Notes: generated by a model not told the origin, from the letters alone. A stretch of DNA of 64,000 bases from Rotaria sordida (GCA_905250125.1 CAJNOL010000220.1:124001-188000); one strand, 5' to 3'. Counted from the first letter of the stretch, positions 13,468 through 27,121 are shown. Made by a program: numbers and translations.

Positions 13468-15882
13468 ATGTCAACAAAACAAAATAATATAAATGATAAA
13501 GATTTATTAATAACATATATTAAATGTGAAAATAATACAGATGATGATTTTGTATTTGATAAAACAACAGAATTAAATAATAAAAAAAATTATTATTCAA
13601 ATCTATTATCAACATGTACAATTGTAAATCCATCATTATCATCAGCTTATAAAGGAAAAATTGAAGTTACAAGTAAAGGACGTCGAAAAATTTTTGATGG
13701 TGTTCGATGGCAAATATTATGTCGAAGACCAGGTTCGATTATTATTAATATAAAAGATTTCATATAAAATCAAAGTTTATTGTTAATGAAATGAATACGT
13801 ATGAGTTAGATTTTTATCTATGAAATTATGAGATATAATATAACAACTCTATAGTGAACATCTATCAGACTTTTTAAAAGGTTTAGTTATCGATTCATGC
13901 ATTTTAGTTCTTGAAGAATTAATAATTGTTGAAATAGAGTAAATCTTCCTGTGGTAGACACCATCGGAACTTTTCAAAAGTACAGAACAGATCGAAATTC
14001 TCATAAAACTTAAAGGAACTCATAGTGGATGGATGTGTATTGTAATTCGAGAACATAAAACGGATTCGGATGTCAAATAAAAAATATGAGATGCGTACGG
14101 ACTAAGATAATCGAATTTTAAGATATTTATAGCGTATGTTATGTACCAACAATTCAAAATTTTAGTAAGATTTATCTTTTTCTTTTTGTCATGGTTGAAT
14201 AGAGTTCGTCGAGTTCTATAAGAAAAAGGTTCTTTAAAAACATTTTAAGAGAAAAGTTCACGACACCATTCTTTTCCAATATAGTGGAAAAAAACGCTAA
14301 AATTCTGACTTTCGTAAAAATTTCTTTTTCTATTTTTATGAAACATACGTTTTCCTATGTAACTTGACGAACTCCAGTTAACTATGGCAAAAATAGAAAA
14401 ATAAATTCTGCTGAATTATCAATAAAAATTGGTCTTTTCAGATCGAAAAAAACTAAACTAGAGTCTCTTCAATTTGTGCTACTGGTTGCGTTCATACAAA
14501 ATCTTCAATCTTAATCCTTAACCAATATCATTCATTGCTGATATTTTTACTTTCGTAGATTTCTTTCAAAATTCTACATACCATACACTTCATTTCAATC
14601 CTCAATTTCATACATAGACTTACTTTTCAACAGACTTTTATTTATTAAAAGATCTACTATGAAGATAATCTGTTGTTCAAAAAAATAAATATCTGTTAAC
14701 TTAATTAAATAAAAAGAAAAGAATTTTATTTTATTTTTATTTTAAGAATGTCGAAAACAAACAAATAAAAAATCTCTTTGTATAACACATTACAAAGAAG
14801 AATATGAATCTAATACTCAATCATCAACATCATCATCATCATGGTCAAATAATCTTTCATCATTTCAAGTTTCTTCTTATCATCAACGACATTCATTTGA
14901 TAATACACAAACTCGAATTGAAAATGAAGATCAAAATAATACAATAAGTACAACAAATATTATGGATAATGATGAACAATTATTATTAAATTCTAATAAA
15001 AATAAAACTATAAATGAAGGTCAAATAGAATTTATGCCCAATGGTAGACGTTTTATTTTAAAAAATAGTAAATGGTTACCATTGTGTAAATATGATAAAT
15101 TTTGTCGTAATATTGCTAAATGTGAATTATTATGTATAAAACATTTTGAATTAACACAACAAAAACGACGAGATACATTAAAATTTCATAATAATAATAA
15201 TCGACGTTCACGTTCATCTATTTTCGATAATCATCACTCAATTTTTTCGAATGATAATGCAAAACGTGTGAAAACAAGTAATGGTAAGTCGACTTTTGAT
15301 ATTTTATTGAAACAAAAAAATGATTTTAATCTTCTTTCTTTAGATTTTCAAATATCTTCTTCGTCAATTACCGAACAGTTTAATATAAATAGTCATGAAA
15401 ACAATTATACGGTAGTTTCTATTCGATTAGAAAATATTAATTATAATCATTTTGATTTTTTTCTTTTAGACTACTAAACCAGTTGATAGTAATTTTTCTT
15501 TATTAACATCTAAACTTACGGGTCATGAAGTAGGAACATCTTCCAAAAGAAATTTAAATATTTTAACATCTGATTTTTCAATGGTACATTAGTTTTAATT
15601 TATTTAAAGTTGTAATATTTCTTTTTTTGTTTTAGTTTGATAAAGAAAAATCTGAGCTCAAGAATGATCAATCCGTCCAAACTGATTTATCTATTCCATT
15701 ATGTTGCATAGTTCATCAAGAAGATCATTCATTTTATTCATCATGCCAAAATAATGTAAGAAAATTAATTCAACATTTTTTATTTAATTATTTTTATTTT
15801 TAAATAGAAATCAACACCTTCCATTTTATTTTATGATACTAAACCCGAACCAAAATCTTTTGATAAAAATTTTTCTACATAA
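13468..15882 (+). CDS. Cys3-His module protein, copy B (two modules)
   Basis: Six exons (13468-13732, 14747-15283, 15344-15411, 15470-15583, 15636-15755, 15808-15882) give 392 aa. Module 1 (about residues 62-103) is cut by a 1-kb intron between its first and second Cys; splicing restores W-Q-I-L-C-x4-C-x9-C-x2-H exactly, which strongly supports the join. Module 2 (about 179-221) reads NGRRFILKNSKWLPLC and then C-x5-C-x9-C-x2-H. Between and after them the chain is Ser/Asn-rich with basic patches, and a short VQTDLSIP motif sits near the C-terminus. Paralogue of the genes at 10378 and 27122. No enzyme signature; probably a nuclear zinc-finger protein (inference). Confidence 0.78.
14144..14434. 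repeat. Imperfect inverted-repeat element in intron 1 of copy B
   Basis: The left arm (about 14144-14236) and the reverse complement of the right arm (about 14345-14434) align over some 80 bases with scattered substitutions; both share GAGTTCGTC and the flanking T-rich TTTTTG-CAT-GTT block. This looks like a decayed MITE. Boundaries are approximate and no clear target duplication is seen. Confidence 0.5.
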
Positions 15883-15937
15883 AAAAATAAATCCATTTGA
15901 AAATTAATCAAGTCATAGTTTGAACAATCTCGAGTAG

Positions 15938-15939
<2 letters not shown>

Positions 15940-15992
<53 letters not shown>
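15940..15992. repeat. (TAA)n microsatellite
   Basis: About 17 uninterrupted TAA units lie just past the stop codon of copy B, followed by a T run and a few more units near 16009. Confidence 0.95.
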
Positions 15993-15994
<2 letters not shown>

Positions 15995-16397
15995 TATTTT
16001 TTTTTTGCTGATAATAATAATTGTTGGCTTCTATATTGATTGTATTTTTTTTTTTTGTTTTGTTTTCATGTAGCTCATTTTTTTATATGTATATTTTAGT
16101 ATTATTTGAAATTTTGTTTTCTTTTTCTTTCTTTCTTTCTTTCTTGATTCCTAAAACGAAAAATAAAATAGAAGTGATTGTTTTTTTCCAAATTTGGATA
16201 ATATTATAATGTAATACTACGAGTGAATTATTTTTTTTTCAGACTTTTTTTTTTTTTGTCGAAGATTGTAATATGGTTTTTTAGTGTAATGGAAAATAAA
16301 GATAAATATATATGTATGCATTGCTTAATATTCCTAATTGATATTATTTTTAATGTAATTATATTTTATGAAATACGATTTAAATGGAATGTTGAAG

Positions 16398-16608
16398 TAG
16401 GAATGTGTAGTGTTCGTGTAAATACTGAACAGCGAGTCATCGATACAGAATCTACTGACATCCGTGTTCACTGCAACATTGCAACAATAACTCTATGAGA
16501 ATATGCCCTTTTTGTAGTGACATGTTCGAATGCTTCAATAAACATGGATGCCAGTGTGTAGTATCTACATTGCGCCAGTAGTCAATAAACTGAAACTGCA
16601 CATCCCTA
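16398..16608. mobile_element. hAT-like MITE (211 bp) with 8-bp target duplication
   Basis: Starts TAGGAATGTGTAGT and, read from the other end, TAGGGATGTGCAGT. The two halves stay recognisably complementary for about 90 bases, including CTGACATCC against CTGGCATCC and a shared AACA block, so the whole element folds back on itself. The identical octamer TGTTGAAG flanks it (16390-16397 and 16609-16616). An 8-bp duplication with a T/CAG-G-x-x-TGT-type end is typical of hAT transposons. It has no coding capacity, so it must have been moved in trans. Confidence 0.8.
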
Positions 16609-18154
16609 TGTTGAAGTTTAGATGTACAATTCTTAGATCTCTCCTTCTCACATACAGACTATGACAGACATCTTAACGACGTGTCATTTCGTTGTTCCTG
16701 TCACAGTCCGAGACAAACGTAATCTCAAACAGATCTGCAGAATCCATTAGTGTGTGCCTACGCATGAAGAGGCAGTTTTAAAAGAATTATTGTCTACATG
16801 AATATTTTTTAATGTAGAAAATTAGCTAATCAAGTTTTTCTTGCATAGAAATCAGGACACGAATTTCATGATTGATTTGTCAACAGAAAACAATCCAACT
16901 GATTTTTGTTTAATTTCTTTCGCCATTCAATACATTTTTTCTTCGATATGCATATGTCCTATATATTATGTTTTACTTTGTTATGTCCTCCAGATGTGGA
17001 CAGTGTTAGAGCATTTCGTCGGCTTGTGTCGCTGTTTAGATTAACCTTTGTTTTGTTTTTCCTAATATATATAACAAACTGTTTTCCACAAGCCGCAATG
17101 GAACCGTTAAAGGCAAGATAACAAGTTAGAAAACCTCAATCTAACTCCTTATTCTTATCCTTATCCCGGATGATTTCATCACGATTTGAGGCAACTAGTG
17201 TTATTTTATAAGAAAAGTGAATAGTATCTAACATGAAAACTGTTAAGTCTTAGTTCAGTTGTGAGAAATCGGTTCCGGAATGACCAAGTGCCAAGACTAT
17301 TAGTATTACTTGATGGTTAACGAAACTAATTTATCTTTTACATAAGGTTAGTTTGAGTACGTAGTAGCCTTGTTTCTCTTTTGGTTTGTTTTTAATATAT
17401 ATATTTAAAAAAGTGATTTATTTTGAAAATTGAAAAAGTTTTTAGTGAATTTCTCTTCATTGAAAGAAATTTCAACCGCAGATTCAGCTCATCTGATCTC
17501 AAAATTCAAATTTTACTCTGTTATTTTTGCTAATTATTGGAAGTCATATCTATAAGGTTTTTTGAGTAGAATAGTAGCTATATCGTGTTTCACATTTTAA
17601 TTCTGCAGAGATTGTACTAACAGGTTTAAGTCTTAAATATAAGAGTTTCTTAGAATATCGATTTCTAATAACAAGAAAATGATTATAGAACGAGAGTTAA
17701 AGACAATTATGAGACATTTATGAAAAATATTTACGATTGAACTGAAATTTATATTCATCAATAACTTATTTATGATGATTTCGATGTTGATACTAATCCT
17801 ATCAAAATCTGATTCTACTAATTTTTGACTTTTGTAACATTGTTCCTAAATATTCATATTATTAATACGAAAAAAACAACGTAGACAAGTTGAATCTAAT
17901 ATTAATCTTATCATAAAGAGAAATCATCATCAATATTTTTTTACTTCGTTTTCGTTGGTATACTTTAATATGATTTTCATACAGCAACGAATTTGAAATA
18001 CTTGACTCTCATTAAAACAATGAAAATATTTTAAAATTAGAAAAAATCTCTACGGTTCACTAGAGAAAATTGTATTAAAAAAAACCATGTTTAGATAAAT
18101 GAATAAAAAGAATTGAAACATTGAATTCTACATGTATTCATTTCATGCAAGTAA

Positions 18155-18844
18155 TCATTTCAAAGACATTTGACATAAATCAGTGTTATCGATAACATCA
18201 TATAAATCATTGACATCAGATTGATCATATTCTTTTATTAAATTTCGCTTCATTTGTCTACTTTCTTCTAATGTACTTGATATCCATTCGTATTTAAATA
18301 CAATTTTACCAAGATAATCACATCCTTCGGGTAATATTCCGTTCTTTGGTACTATTTTATGTCTTCCATATTTTTTCATTGAATCTACGGCTTGTAACCC
18401 TTCATAAGGATGATCAATCATTTCATTAGATATTTCTATTTGATTCGGATAATATTTAGTATACCAAATTTCATTAATCTCACGAATAATTTCTAATCCA
18501 TGTAATTTTCCTTCTTGCCAATGTCGTTCTAAATAATAAACACTTGCACTAGGTCCTCCAACACGATGATAAGTTTGTACACATTCTTCTAAGCCATGAC
18601 GTTGGACATGTTTCCCATAACCAACAATAGTTACACGAATATCAAAATTCCATATGATTGATCGATAATTAAATAATGTTATCTTGCGTGAAAAACGTGT
18701 TTTCATAAATGATTTTAATCGACGAGATTCACATGACCATTGACGATTAACTAATGATTGTGATAAATAATCTTGCGATGTTTGACAATGTAATAAAATC
18801 AAACGAACAATTTCATTTGGTAGTACAATATTATTAGACGACAT
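18155..18844 (-). CDS. F-box-like protein with MORN-like repeats
   Basis: Single exon, 229 aa, starting MSSNNIVLPNEIVRLILLHC; the ATG follows TTGTAG directly. Residues 8-42 fit an F-box-like helix-turn-helix start (LPNEIVRLILLHC...SLVNRQW), which in other proteins binds Skp1 of SCF ubiquitin ligases. From about residue 80 there are degenerate MORN-type repeats: HGLEECVQTYHR, then HWQEGKLHGLEIIREI, then YPNQIEISNEM. A short F-box followed by such repeats is common in large DNA viruses of protists and in some protists, rarer in animals. Substrate unknown. It stands alone in a gene-poor stretch, which leaves horizontal origin open. Confidence 0.7.
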   Translation of the reverse strand: MSSNNIVLPNEIVRLILLHCQTSQDYLSQSLVNRQWSCESRRLKSFMKTRFSRKITLFNYRSIIWNFDIRVTIVGYGKHVQRHGLEECVQTYHRVGGPSASVYYLERHWQEGKLHGLEIIREINEIWYTKYYPNQIEISNEMIDHPYEGLQAVDSMKKYGRHKIVPKNGILPEGCDYLGKIVFKYEWISSTLEESRQMKRNLIKEYDQSDVNDLYDVIDNTDLCQMSLK

Positions 18845-21800
18845 CTACAAATGTAAGTTTTCTAAAAAAAACAAATTTTTGATTAAAATCATGACAATTA
18901 GAGAAATCCGAAAAAAAAATTACTTTGGTTTTTTAGGACTTTATATTTATTTGTTGATATTTTCGAAGTTAAATAGATATACATATGTTGTTACAAATTA
19001 AAATATATTTGACAATTATACTTTAATTCTATCGATTAGTTGAACTTAAATAATTTCGTTGTACTTACTAATTCTAATCAACATTTTTAATGATCATTTC
19101 GAAGTCATGTTAAAACTAATTTCAATATCAACTCATCAGACAATTTTATTTCTGTGTGTGTTAAAGGTTTTTTTTTATCAAAGTAATATTTGCGATACGT
19201 GTAATATTCACATGTTTCTGTTACACTTTAAAAAGGCGACGAAAGAAATGGAAAAAAGGAAAAGAACAAAAAGAATTATATAAGAAAAAAATAAAAATAT
19301 ATGCATAGAAAAAAAAGCACAATCGATGTCTATTTACAGACACAGAAATTTCAAGCATTTTTTTTGTGAATTCAAATACATATATAAAGATTTAAAATAA
19401 AATTAATACCATAGACATCCAAACAATAAAATCTCATTATATGATTGATTCTTTATAAGGAAATTACAAGTATTATTAGAACAATTACATAAAACAGATA
19501 AGTGTGATGTAATTATAAAAAAATTCATATGCATATCTTATAGAAACTTTGCATTATTCCAAATGCTGTCAAAACTTTTTATAGATAAGCAATCCTTCAT
19601 CGTTTTTAGTCATAAAACAATATTTTTTTGCTCTATCTATCTCTTACTAAATTGACATTTTTCATTTTCAAATACAGCACTTTACAGAAATATGATGCAT
19701 GTAGAAAACAAAAACATTGAGAAGTTCAATGTAGAGCTTGGTAAATATAAGTACAAAATGTACTCTAAATCAAATATTACACCTATAAATCCAGACTTTG
19801 ACAATTCCGTTGCTCAAAGTTGTTTGTCCAGTGGCAGTCATAATTCGTTCCAGTAACGTCCATATACTCTGAAATCTAATCAAAATATATGATCTTCATC
19901 CATTCTTTGCTGATAAATATAAAATACGTGTAATTAGACTCTAATATATTCGTGCCTAGAAATATTACATACTGTGATATATCTTTATATATCTATTCTC
20001 ATTATTTTATGTATTGGATCTTCGAATTTAGTGTGTGAAAATTTTGACTACATATTGTTTGAAGTTATTAATGAAAGAGATATTTTTCATTTATACTAGT
20101 AGCTATATTTGCATTTCTACAAAGATACAAAGGATCTTATGTAAGAGTTATCTAGTTTCGTGTGATTGATTCGAACGTTTTAGTAGGTCATGAACAAATC
20201 TAATTTGTTGTACTTCTCATTAAATTAACTATAAAATTTCTTAAATTTTCTTTCAAAGTTTGTAGCATTTTATAAATATTATGATGAACAACATATTAGA
20301 ACGACAAAAGAAGAGAAGAGAAGAATGAAGCCAAAACAAAAGAAAGCAAATTAATGATATTGATGATTAAAGTCAAATTCATGTGTTTTAAAATTTAAGT
20401 GAATTAATCAATTGCATTACATTGATGATCGTAGTTAAATATAGAAGTTTATCATCTGAAATAACAAAACAAGTTTTCAATAAAAATGAAATATTTCATT
20501 CTTAAAGGAATATAAGATAACGGTGAAAGCTTATTAAGTAATGAAATCTTTCTTTTTTTCTGGACTCATTTTCAAAGCCGGTGGAGCTTTCTGTAGGAAC
20601 TTGAAAAAGCCAAGTACTTTATCTGACTATAACAATTACTGCATTAAGGAAAATGACGCGATAAGAGTAAATGTGTGACTCCGTGGCATCTTCACATTCG
20701 TCAGCATCTTCTGAATGTTTTTTACGTATATCTATGTCGAGCTACAAAACTGAAGAATTGTAGATACAATCGATTTACTAAATACGCATTCATTGAAGAG
20801 CGTGGGAAATTGAATAACGTAGTTTGTAAAAATTCAGAATATCCTCATGCCAGATGTATGCATATGATTTTGTTAAAATACATGTATTAGAATATATGAA
20901 AGTACAAAGTATAAATTCTGCTATGCTGGAATCTTTGATTCTATACATAGGGTGGGTGTAATGGAAGACAGCAAATTATCTAGTTGTGTCGACTTCATCT
21001 GACCTGTTAAGCGATTTGTTTGGTTCAAACATACTTTAACAGACATCTCAAGTACAACCCTGATAGAAATGACACCGAAAAAGACGGAAAATACGAAACT
21101 GTTTCTCGCGAAAAGAGTAGAGATAGAAAGAGAAAAGTGCCAATGAGTGGAAATCCGCCGTCAAATTCTTAGTAAAAATTGTAGTCGACGAGAACATACT
21201 TCTGTGTGCCTAAACTCCATCTCGATTTATAATTTTACCTACTAAGAAATATTGAATTGTCTCTAATCTATGGAAGTAAACGATAGGAATCATCATGTTG
21301 TATTTGGAGCCAGCAGATCGAAGCTTTGATCAATAATTAAATTACCAAGTACAATGAAAAATGAAATCTGTGCCTGAAAAATATTATTGATATGATCGAG
21401 AGACACGACTATATTATGTTTGGAAACTATTGAGAACAGCAAAATTGACGTAGTTACCGCCACTGAAACACCAAAAGTGTATAGTATCGAACTCGTACGT
21501 GTTAAATACGAGACTGATAGTCGAAAGCCTCCGTTGAAATGACTGAGAAACATGAGTTTTCCCTTCGCGATATTGTGAAACAACTAGATCCACTCGCTTG
21601 TCGTCATTGAAATTATCTCGAGCGGCCCAATATAAAATATTTCCAGGTGCACCAGTATCGTATGGACCGTGGGATAAGCTCTGACAAGCGCGTGCTATAT
21701 GTTACAGAGAACGATCGACGCAGAGACTTTTTCAACCTATAGAATACTTGATAGTAGATCGTGTATCAGATTTGAGCTTCTTATGATCGATATTCTAGTC

Positions 21801-24800
21801 GTGATACTGCTATGAAGTAATACACAAAAGGTTATTGAACTGCCTGAGAGAGACATCTAATCAAGCAATAGGGTCCATCGATGAGATTTCTTTCCTCGGA
21901 GGACCTTATCTGCATTTTGATCGTGTTCACTATTGTGTTGACAGTTATCGCCATCAGTGTCATCGATGTTACTCTCATTGCTATCGTTTGTCTGATAAAA
22001 AAAAAAGACAAGCAGCGCTATTAGAAAATCATTCTGATGTGCTCGTCATTACAGTTGAGATTATCGAATCGTTACGCAAAAATCTTTTGTTACAATGGTC
22101 ACTTTCAGTCAAACGTTATTCTTTTACAATGATCGATCTATGAGCTTGAGAATTAAAACATACTCGTGGATCTTTGTCGATGAATGTGCCCTTTTCGATT
22201 CGATCTGCGTTCTCTTTTACTCGTCTCATTTTGGAAGATTCCGTCGTTGAATATGCAGATCAAAATGAAGAAGTTGAAAAATACCGATTTCCAATGTTTC
22301 GAATATGTGAGGTCATCATATGTCACTTTTGATTGATTTATTTGATAAGCAAATGATTTTTTATCATGTGCCAGTCTGTCTGTGAACTGTCTGGGCAGCA
22401 TTTGAGATCGATATGACAAATGGAAGGAAGACAACTGCACTCAGTACCAGATAATTTCTATTTTGCGAACCCATGTTTCGAACCGTCTTTGTGTTCGATA
22501 TGCAAACTCGCATCAAGACTACAAGTACTGCGAAGATCGTTAAGATGAGATCTTCAACAGGAAATGCACTTAAATTGATCAACAAGATTTTCTTTGACAA
22601 AGTCACTTTTTTACACTAGAATAACAAGGAGCTTATGAGATGGATCGGCATGAGGACCTGCATGACAAAAGTTGTTATCTCTCTAGATGATAGTAGTAGC
22701 AATGTTATATTCATCATCGTAGAGAGTCAATCTGTTTTGAACAAGTTTAGATAGTCTAGCAGGGCTCATTTTCCGACGATTATGTCAGCAGAATGTGCAC
22801 CGATAATCTTTTTTATATTCTTGATCATGTTCCAAGTACTAGATCATTCTATCAGATCGGCTTTTCTTTTGTCTCAACTGAGCTGTTGTGAAAACACTTC
22901 ACATGTTCTGCTGACTATACTGAACCTAAGTTTCTGGTGCTACTTTTGATGCAACATCAAGTAACGTAGAATCACTTTTTTTCTGGCAAGTATTAAACTT
23001 TAAATGATTTCTGATCGAATCGACATAATCTATCAGAAGTCTCTCTAAACTACTCTAACGACTATAATGTTAAGTCAAACTGGTTTCCTGAAGTGAATTT
23101 CTTTAGGGAAAGTTTTCTACTAGATGCATCTATCCATTGACTGTTTTCTATCTTTGTTTGTGTGTCATTGTTCAAATGATCATGAGTAAATACGATTCAA
23201 ATAGCAGTCAGCCATAACTTGCACTTAGAGCAGTACAGAAACTCTATCGAATATTCGAAAAGAATATGCTTGGAAAAATGACAGTTAAAAAATAATCTGC
23301 GACTGCATTGCATAATCAAAAAATCACGACCCAAAAGAGAAATAAAAGACAGCGAGAAAATACTTATTCGTTGAATAAAGCTTAGTTCTTACAACAATTT
23401 CTAGTACATTCTACTGATAGAAGAAAATATCGATGTATATCGAAGAAAAAACATACTTGAATGAAGTCTTTTTCTAAAAAAAAAAAGCGTTCCTTGTTTC
23501 CAAATTAACATATTGAACAATACGAATACATTGGTTTCAGACTGTTACTCATGTCGTATAGAATAACTCGAAAACGGCGAAAAACGACTGTTGTTACGAT
23601 CATCGTCTTTTTTGTCGTTTTACACTGTTTTTTTTTTTCATTGTTTTAACATAAGTATCTTAAAATCATCATTAGACACGTTTTGATGATCTATAATATA
23701 ATTGATTGGTCACTACCTATTAAAAAAGTTAATAATATTTTTTTTATTCGGATTCCTTTCACCATCGAATTTAATAGGAAGTATTTTATTTCAATAAAAT
23801 ATATTTAATTTTTTTTTTATTTAGATTTATTTCAATCAAATGTTCAAGAGTAAGTATTTTATTTAAATAAACAAATTTTGTTTCTTGTCTTCACAGAAGA
23901 TGAGGACGAGAGAAAAAAAATCGTGTTTCTCTTCACTAAGGAGAGATTTATGCGAGTACGATGGCAAACAACGTCGTATACAACCGTTAACGACTGTCAT
24001 AGTGCTCGTCTAGGGATAGTAGATAAATAGAGTCGTAAACAAGAAAAAAAACTGTAAATAAGACACTATACGGCGAGAATGTAGCGTTGATACTACTCAT
24101 CGTTACTAGCCAAAAACAACCATAAACAGCATCGTTTACGTCCCAAAGGAAAATGGTGAAAAAGGTCAGTACCTGTACTGTAATATTTTGCAATGACTTG
24201 GTGAAAGATGTAAATTCATTGCTCTTGTATTTTCGATGGAAAATAACAGCTGATAGAGCTTTTCTCATAAGTGTAAGTGATAAGAAAGTGTTCTTTACGA
24301 TACTATTTTTCATAGTTTACACTAATGCAATATGACTTTCTTTTTATTCTCTTTAATTAAATTATTTTGAAATGAAGAGGCGTCAAGGCATCGACTGATG
24401 TTCATCTAACATGACTGATAAAATTACGCTTTGTTTTATGCTTGAACATCCATTCTCAGATAATAAAAGCGTTGAATATTGATAGAAGAGAACGCTGCTA
24501 TCCTCTCATTCTTCCAAGACATTCATAAGTAAAGAGAACAAAAGAAACGCATCAGTCAGCATAACTCCATAGAGGTATAATTTGCGAGACAGTCTTTAGT
24601 ATAAACAACAACACACTCGTTAGTATTGAAGAGTATAATGATGTTATTTCCCCTTCTTGTCATAGAAGTTAATCAAAAAACATCATCAAAACAGGCTATG
24701 GCATCGATATTAGTATCGCTGGTGACAAAATACGAGTCTGTGACATCAGATACATCTATCAAGATTCTGAGTGGACTGGATTGTGTCAATAAAAGTCGAC

Positions 24801-27121
24801 CAATAGGTTATGAAACTATATTGCAGCCCACCCATGGTTTTTTTTGTTTAGGTGCGACTCAGCCTTGTCGAACCCATGGATATCCATAGGATTCTCATCC
24901 AGTCAAATTTTCTTCCATAGATAGTTTGTCTTATCATACTGATCAAATACAGCATTATGATCCACTATTTGCTCCACTTGATATAAAATACTGCTATTGA
25001 ATAGGTCAGTCTGAAAAGAATTCAACACAAGAAAATATCTACAGTTACTGAGATACTGGACATAAAAAATTCTCATTAAAAGACTCATATCACAAAACAA
25101 CATAGTAGGTTTAATAATTCAAAATTTTTAGCTAGGAAAATTTCTGACATATGAATGCATAAAAAACCAAAATTGTTCTAATTATATAGAATAAATTTTC
25201 ATTAAATCGATAATATTAGCGAGTGTTAAATAATAAAGTTATTATCTCTTCTCAATTCAACACAAAAAAAAACTGTCAATCAGAATAAGAATATCAATTT
25301 TTTATAGTTTATTTTCATTAAATAGACAACTAAAGTTACGAAAAGCTTTTCAAAGAGCAGATGATGAAAACTTTTTTTTTTTTAAAAGACTATGGAAACT
25401 TTCAATTCCAATAGTATTGGTAAATTCAGAATATAGTTTCCAAAAAAAAAAAAAAACCTACAAATCAAAAATATTTATTAGTGATGTTCATCAGATTAAT
25501 AGCTAATATAACTTATCTTAATATTTCTAAGCTTGATCGAGTGAAATCTTTATCCTATAATTACTCATGAAGTCCAAAGAAAGCATTTATGCTATGTTGA
25601 TGCAATTCTTTTTGTTTGAAAAAGATCCGAAACAAAACAGAACAATCATTTTTGATGTATAATATCAAATTCTCTTGAATACTTTTCGGTTATTGATATC
25701 ATTTTAAATTTATTTTTTGTATCATTCTTCTGAGGAAATACTTAATATAAAAAAAATGCAATTGATAGAATTCAGTTGATATTTACAAGCTAAGATGAAC
25801 ATCAAACGATTGTATCTGAATAACAAAAAAAAAAAAAATCACAAATATTTTAGACTTATAAAAATTCTAATCTGATAATTTCGATAGAATTTCTGAACAA
25901 AATTTCATATCAATTGAAATAATCTTTCATTGTACTATCAGGTTAAAAACTATTACTTCATTTTATTTTGTTTATTTTTCTAAATGAAATTTTCTTCTGT
26001 CTCATATTACATGGAAGAATAATTTTTGTTTTCAACTTCCTACAATTATCCGAATTTTTCTGATTGAAATCGTTCGTATTTCATTCACTTGATCGAATAT
26101 CCACGTGTTTCGTTCATTTTTTTCTTGTTTGTTGATTTTCAAAACGAATGATGATACAAGAAGAATGAAACGAACATAGATATGTGTAAATTAAGAATAT
26201 CAACAGTGGAGAAACACGAAATTTTTTATATTTATCTTCGTACGATTTTTAAATGTATTATAAAAAATCAGTAGTCATCTAAAATCTGAAAATTCTCTTC
26301 CTGTGTCAATAAATTGTACATAAATCATATAAATGAATCATTCAAATCTTAAATAAATCAGAAATTCAAACAATAACATTTTTAGTAAGTCTTATGAAAA
26401 GATTTTTTCTTAATTCGTTTTTTTTTTCAGATATTATGAAAAACTAATTATATCTTCGAATTTAGTCATATCTCACTAAACTACCAATATGATCAATTAT
26501 TATATATTTGAATGAAACTATTATAACTAATTTTTCATGTATAAATTCTTATTAAGAAAATTCTATTCTTTTTTTTTTTATTGTTACCAATCATACAGAC
26601 ATGACATGACTTGTTTTTTTTTCATTGAGTTATCATAAATTCTATAGTGTTTCATTAGTACAGCATGTTGACAAAAAAAACAAAAATATTTTTTTCGTTA
26701 ATTAGTGTGTATATGTAGGTCAGCTTCTAATACTTTATTACTCATGACATGACCTGAAACATATCATATAAAAATCGAACTAATTTTCCAATCACTTTTG
26801 TTTTTCTTTTCTTCAAAATGGGGGATATCTACCTAACAACGATATGTATCTCTGCAATGCATTGATAATGAACGACCTCTTTTCTATCTTAGAGGCTATG
26901 TGTAACCTTAATATAATGGCTATTTTGTGAATGTACATAGACGTGTATAAAACTTATCTTAATTCGTTTGCATTGACATGGAGAAGATATGTATAAGATA
27001 AATAGAAATAACTGTATTGTCAACAAAATTTTGAAAGTTGTCATGCATTACTGATATGTGAAAAATACATTAAATAAATATATATATATATATATTTATC
27101 AAACAATTGTTTAAGATTATC
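18845..27121. other. Gene-poor tract, partly less AT-rich, with decayed-looking frames
   Basis: About 8.3 kb without a supportable gene. From roughly 20.5 to 24.9 kb the sequence is visibly less AT-rich than its flanks, with frames that begin and stop without plausible splice sites. Some are hydrophobic (minus strand 22606-22364 and 21583-21293, plus strand near 21880-22020). They could be remnants of a multi-pass membrane protein gene or an old transposon; no catalytic motif is recognisable. An (AT)n run sits at about 27078-27095, just before the next gene. Confidence 0.45.
21293..22606 (-). pseudogene. Possible decayed membrane-protein gene
   Basis: Two minus-strand frames carry transmembrane-like stretches: one includes LILTIFAVLVVLMRVCI and LVLSAVVFLPFVISI, the other FGVSVAVTTSILLFSIV and ISFFIVLGNLII. 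They are separated by stops with no good splice pair between them. A plus-strand frame near 21900-22010 is also hydrophobic, so the signal may be compositional. Very tentative. Confidence 0.2.

Larger units (their letters stand above)
15883..18154. other. Intergenic region carrying a MITE
   Basis: Holds the (TAA)n tract, a (CTTT)n run near 16126-16144 and the inverted-repeat element at 16398-16608. The section 16400-17200 is less AT-rich than its surroundings and may contain other old repeats. No convincing coding sequence. Confidence 0.6.

Noticed and set aside
16021..16498. Hydrophobic plus-strand frames after the (TAA)n tract
   Set aside because: They come from poly-T and CTTT runs, and the second overlaps the MITE; no family match.
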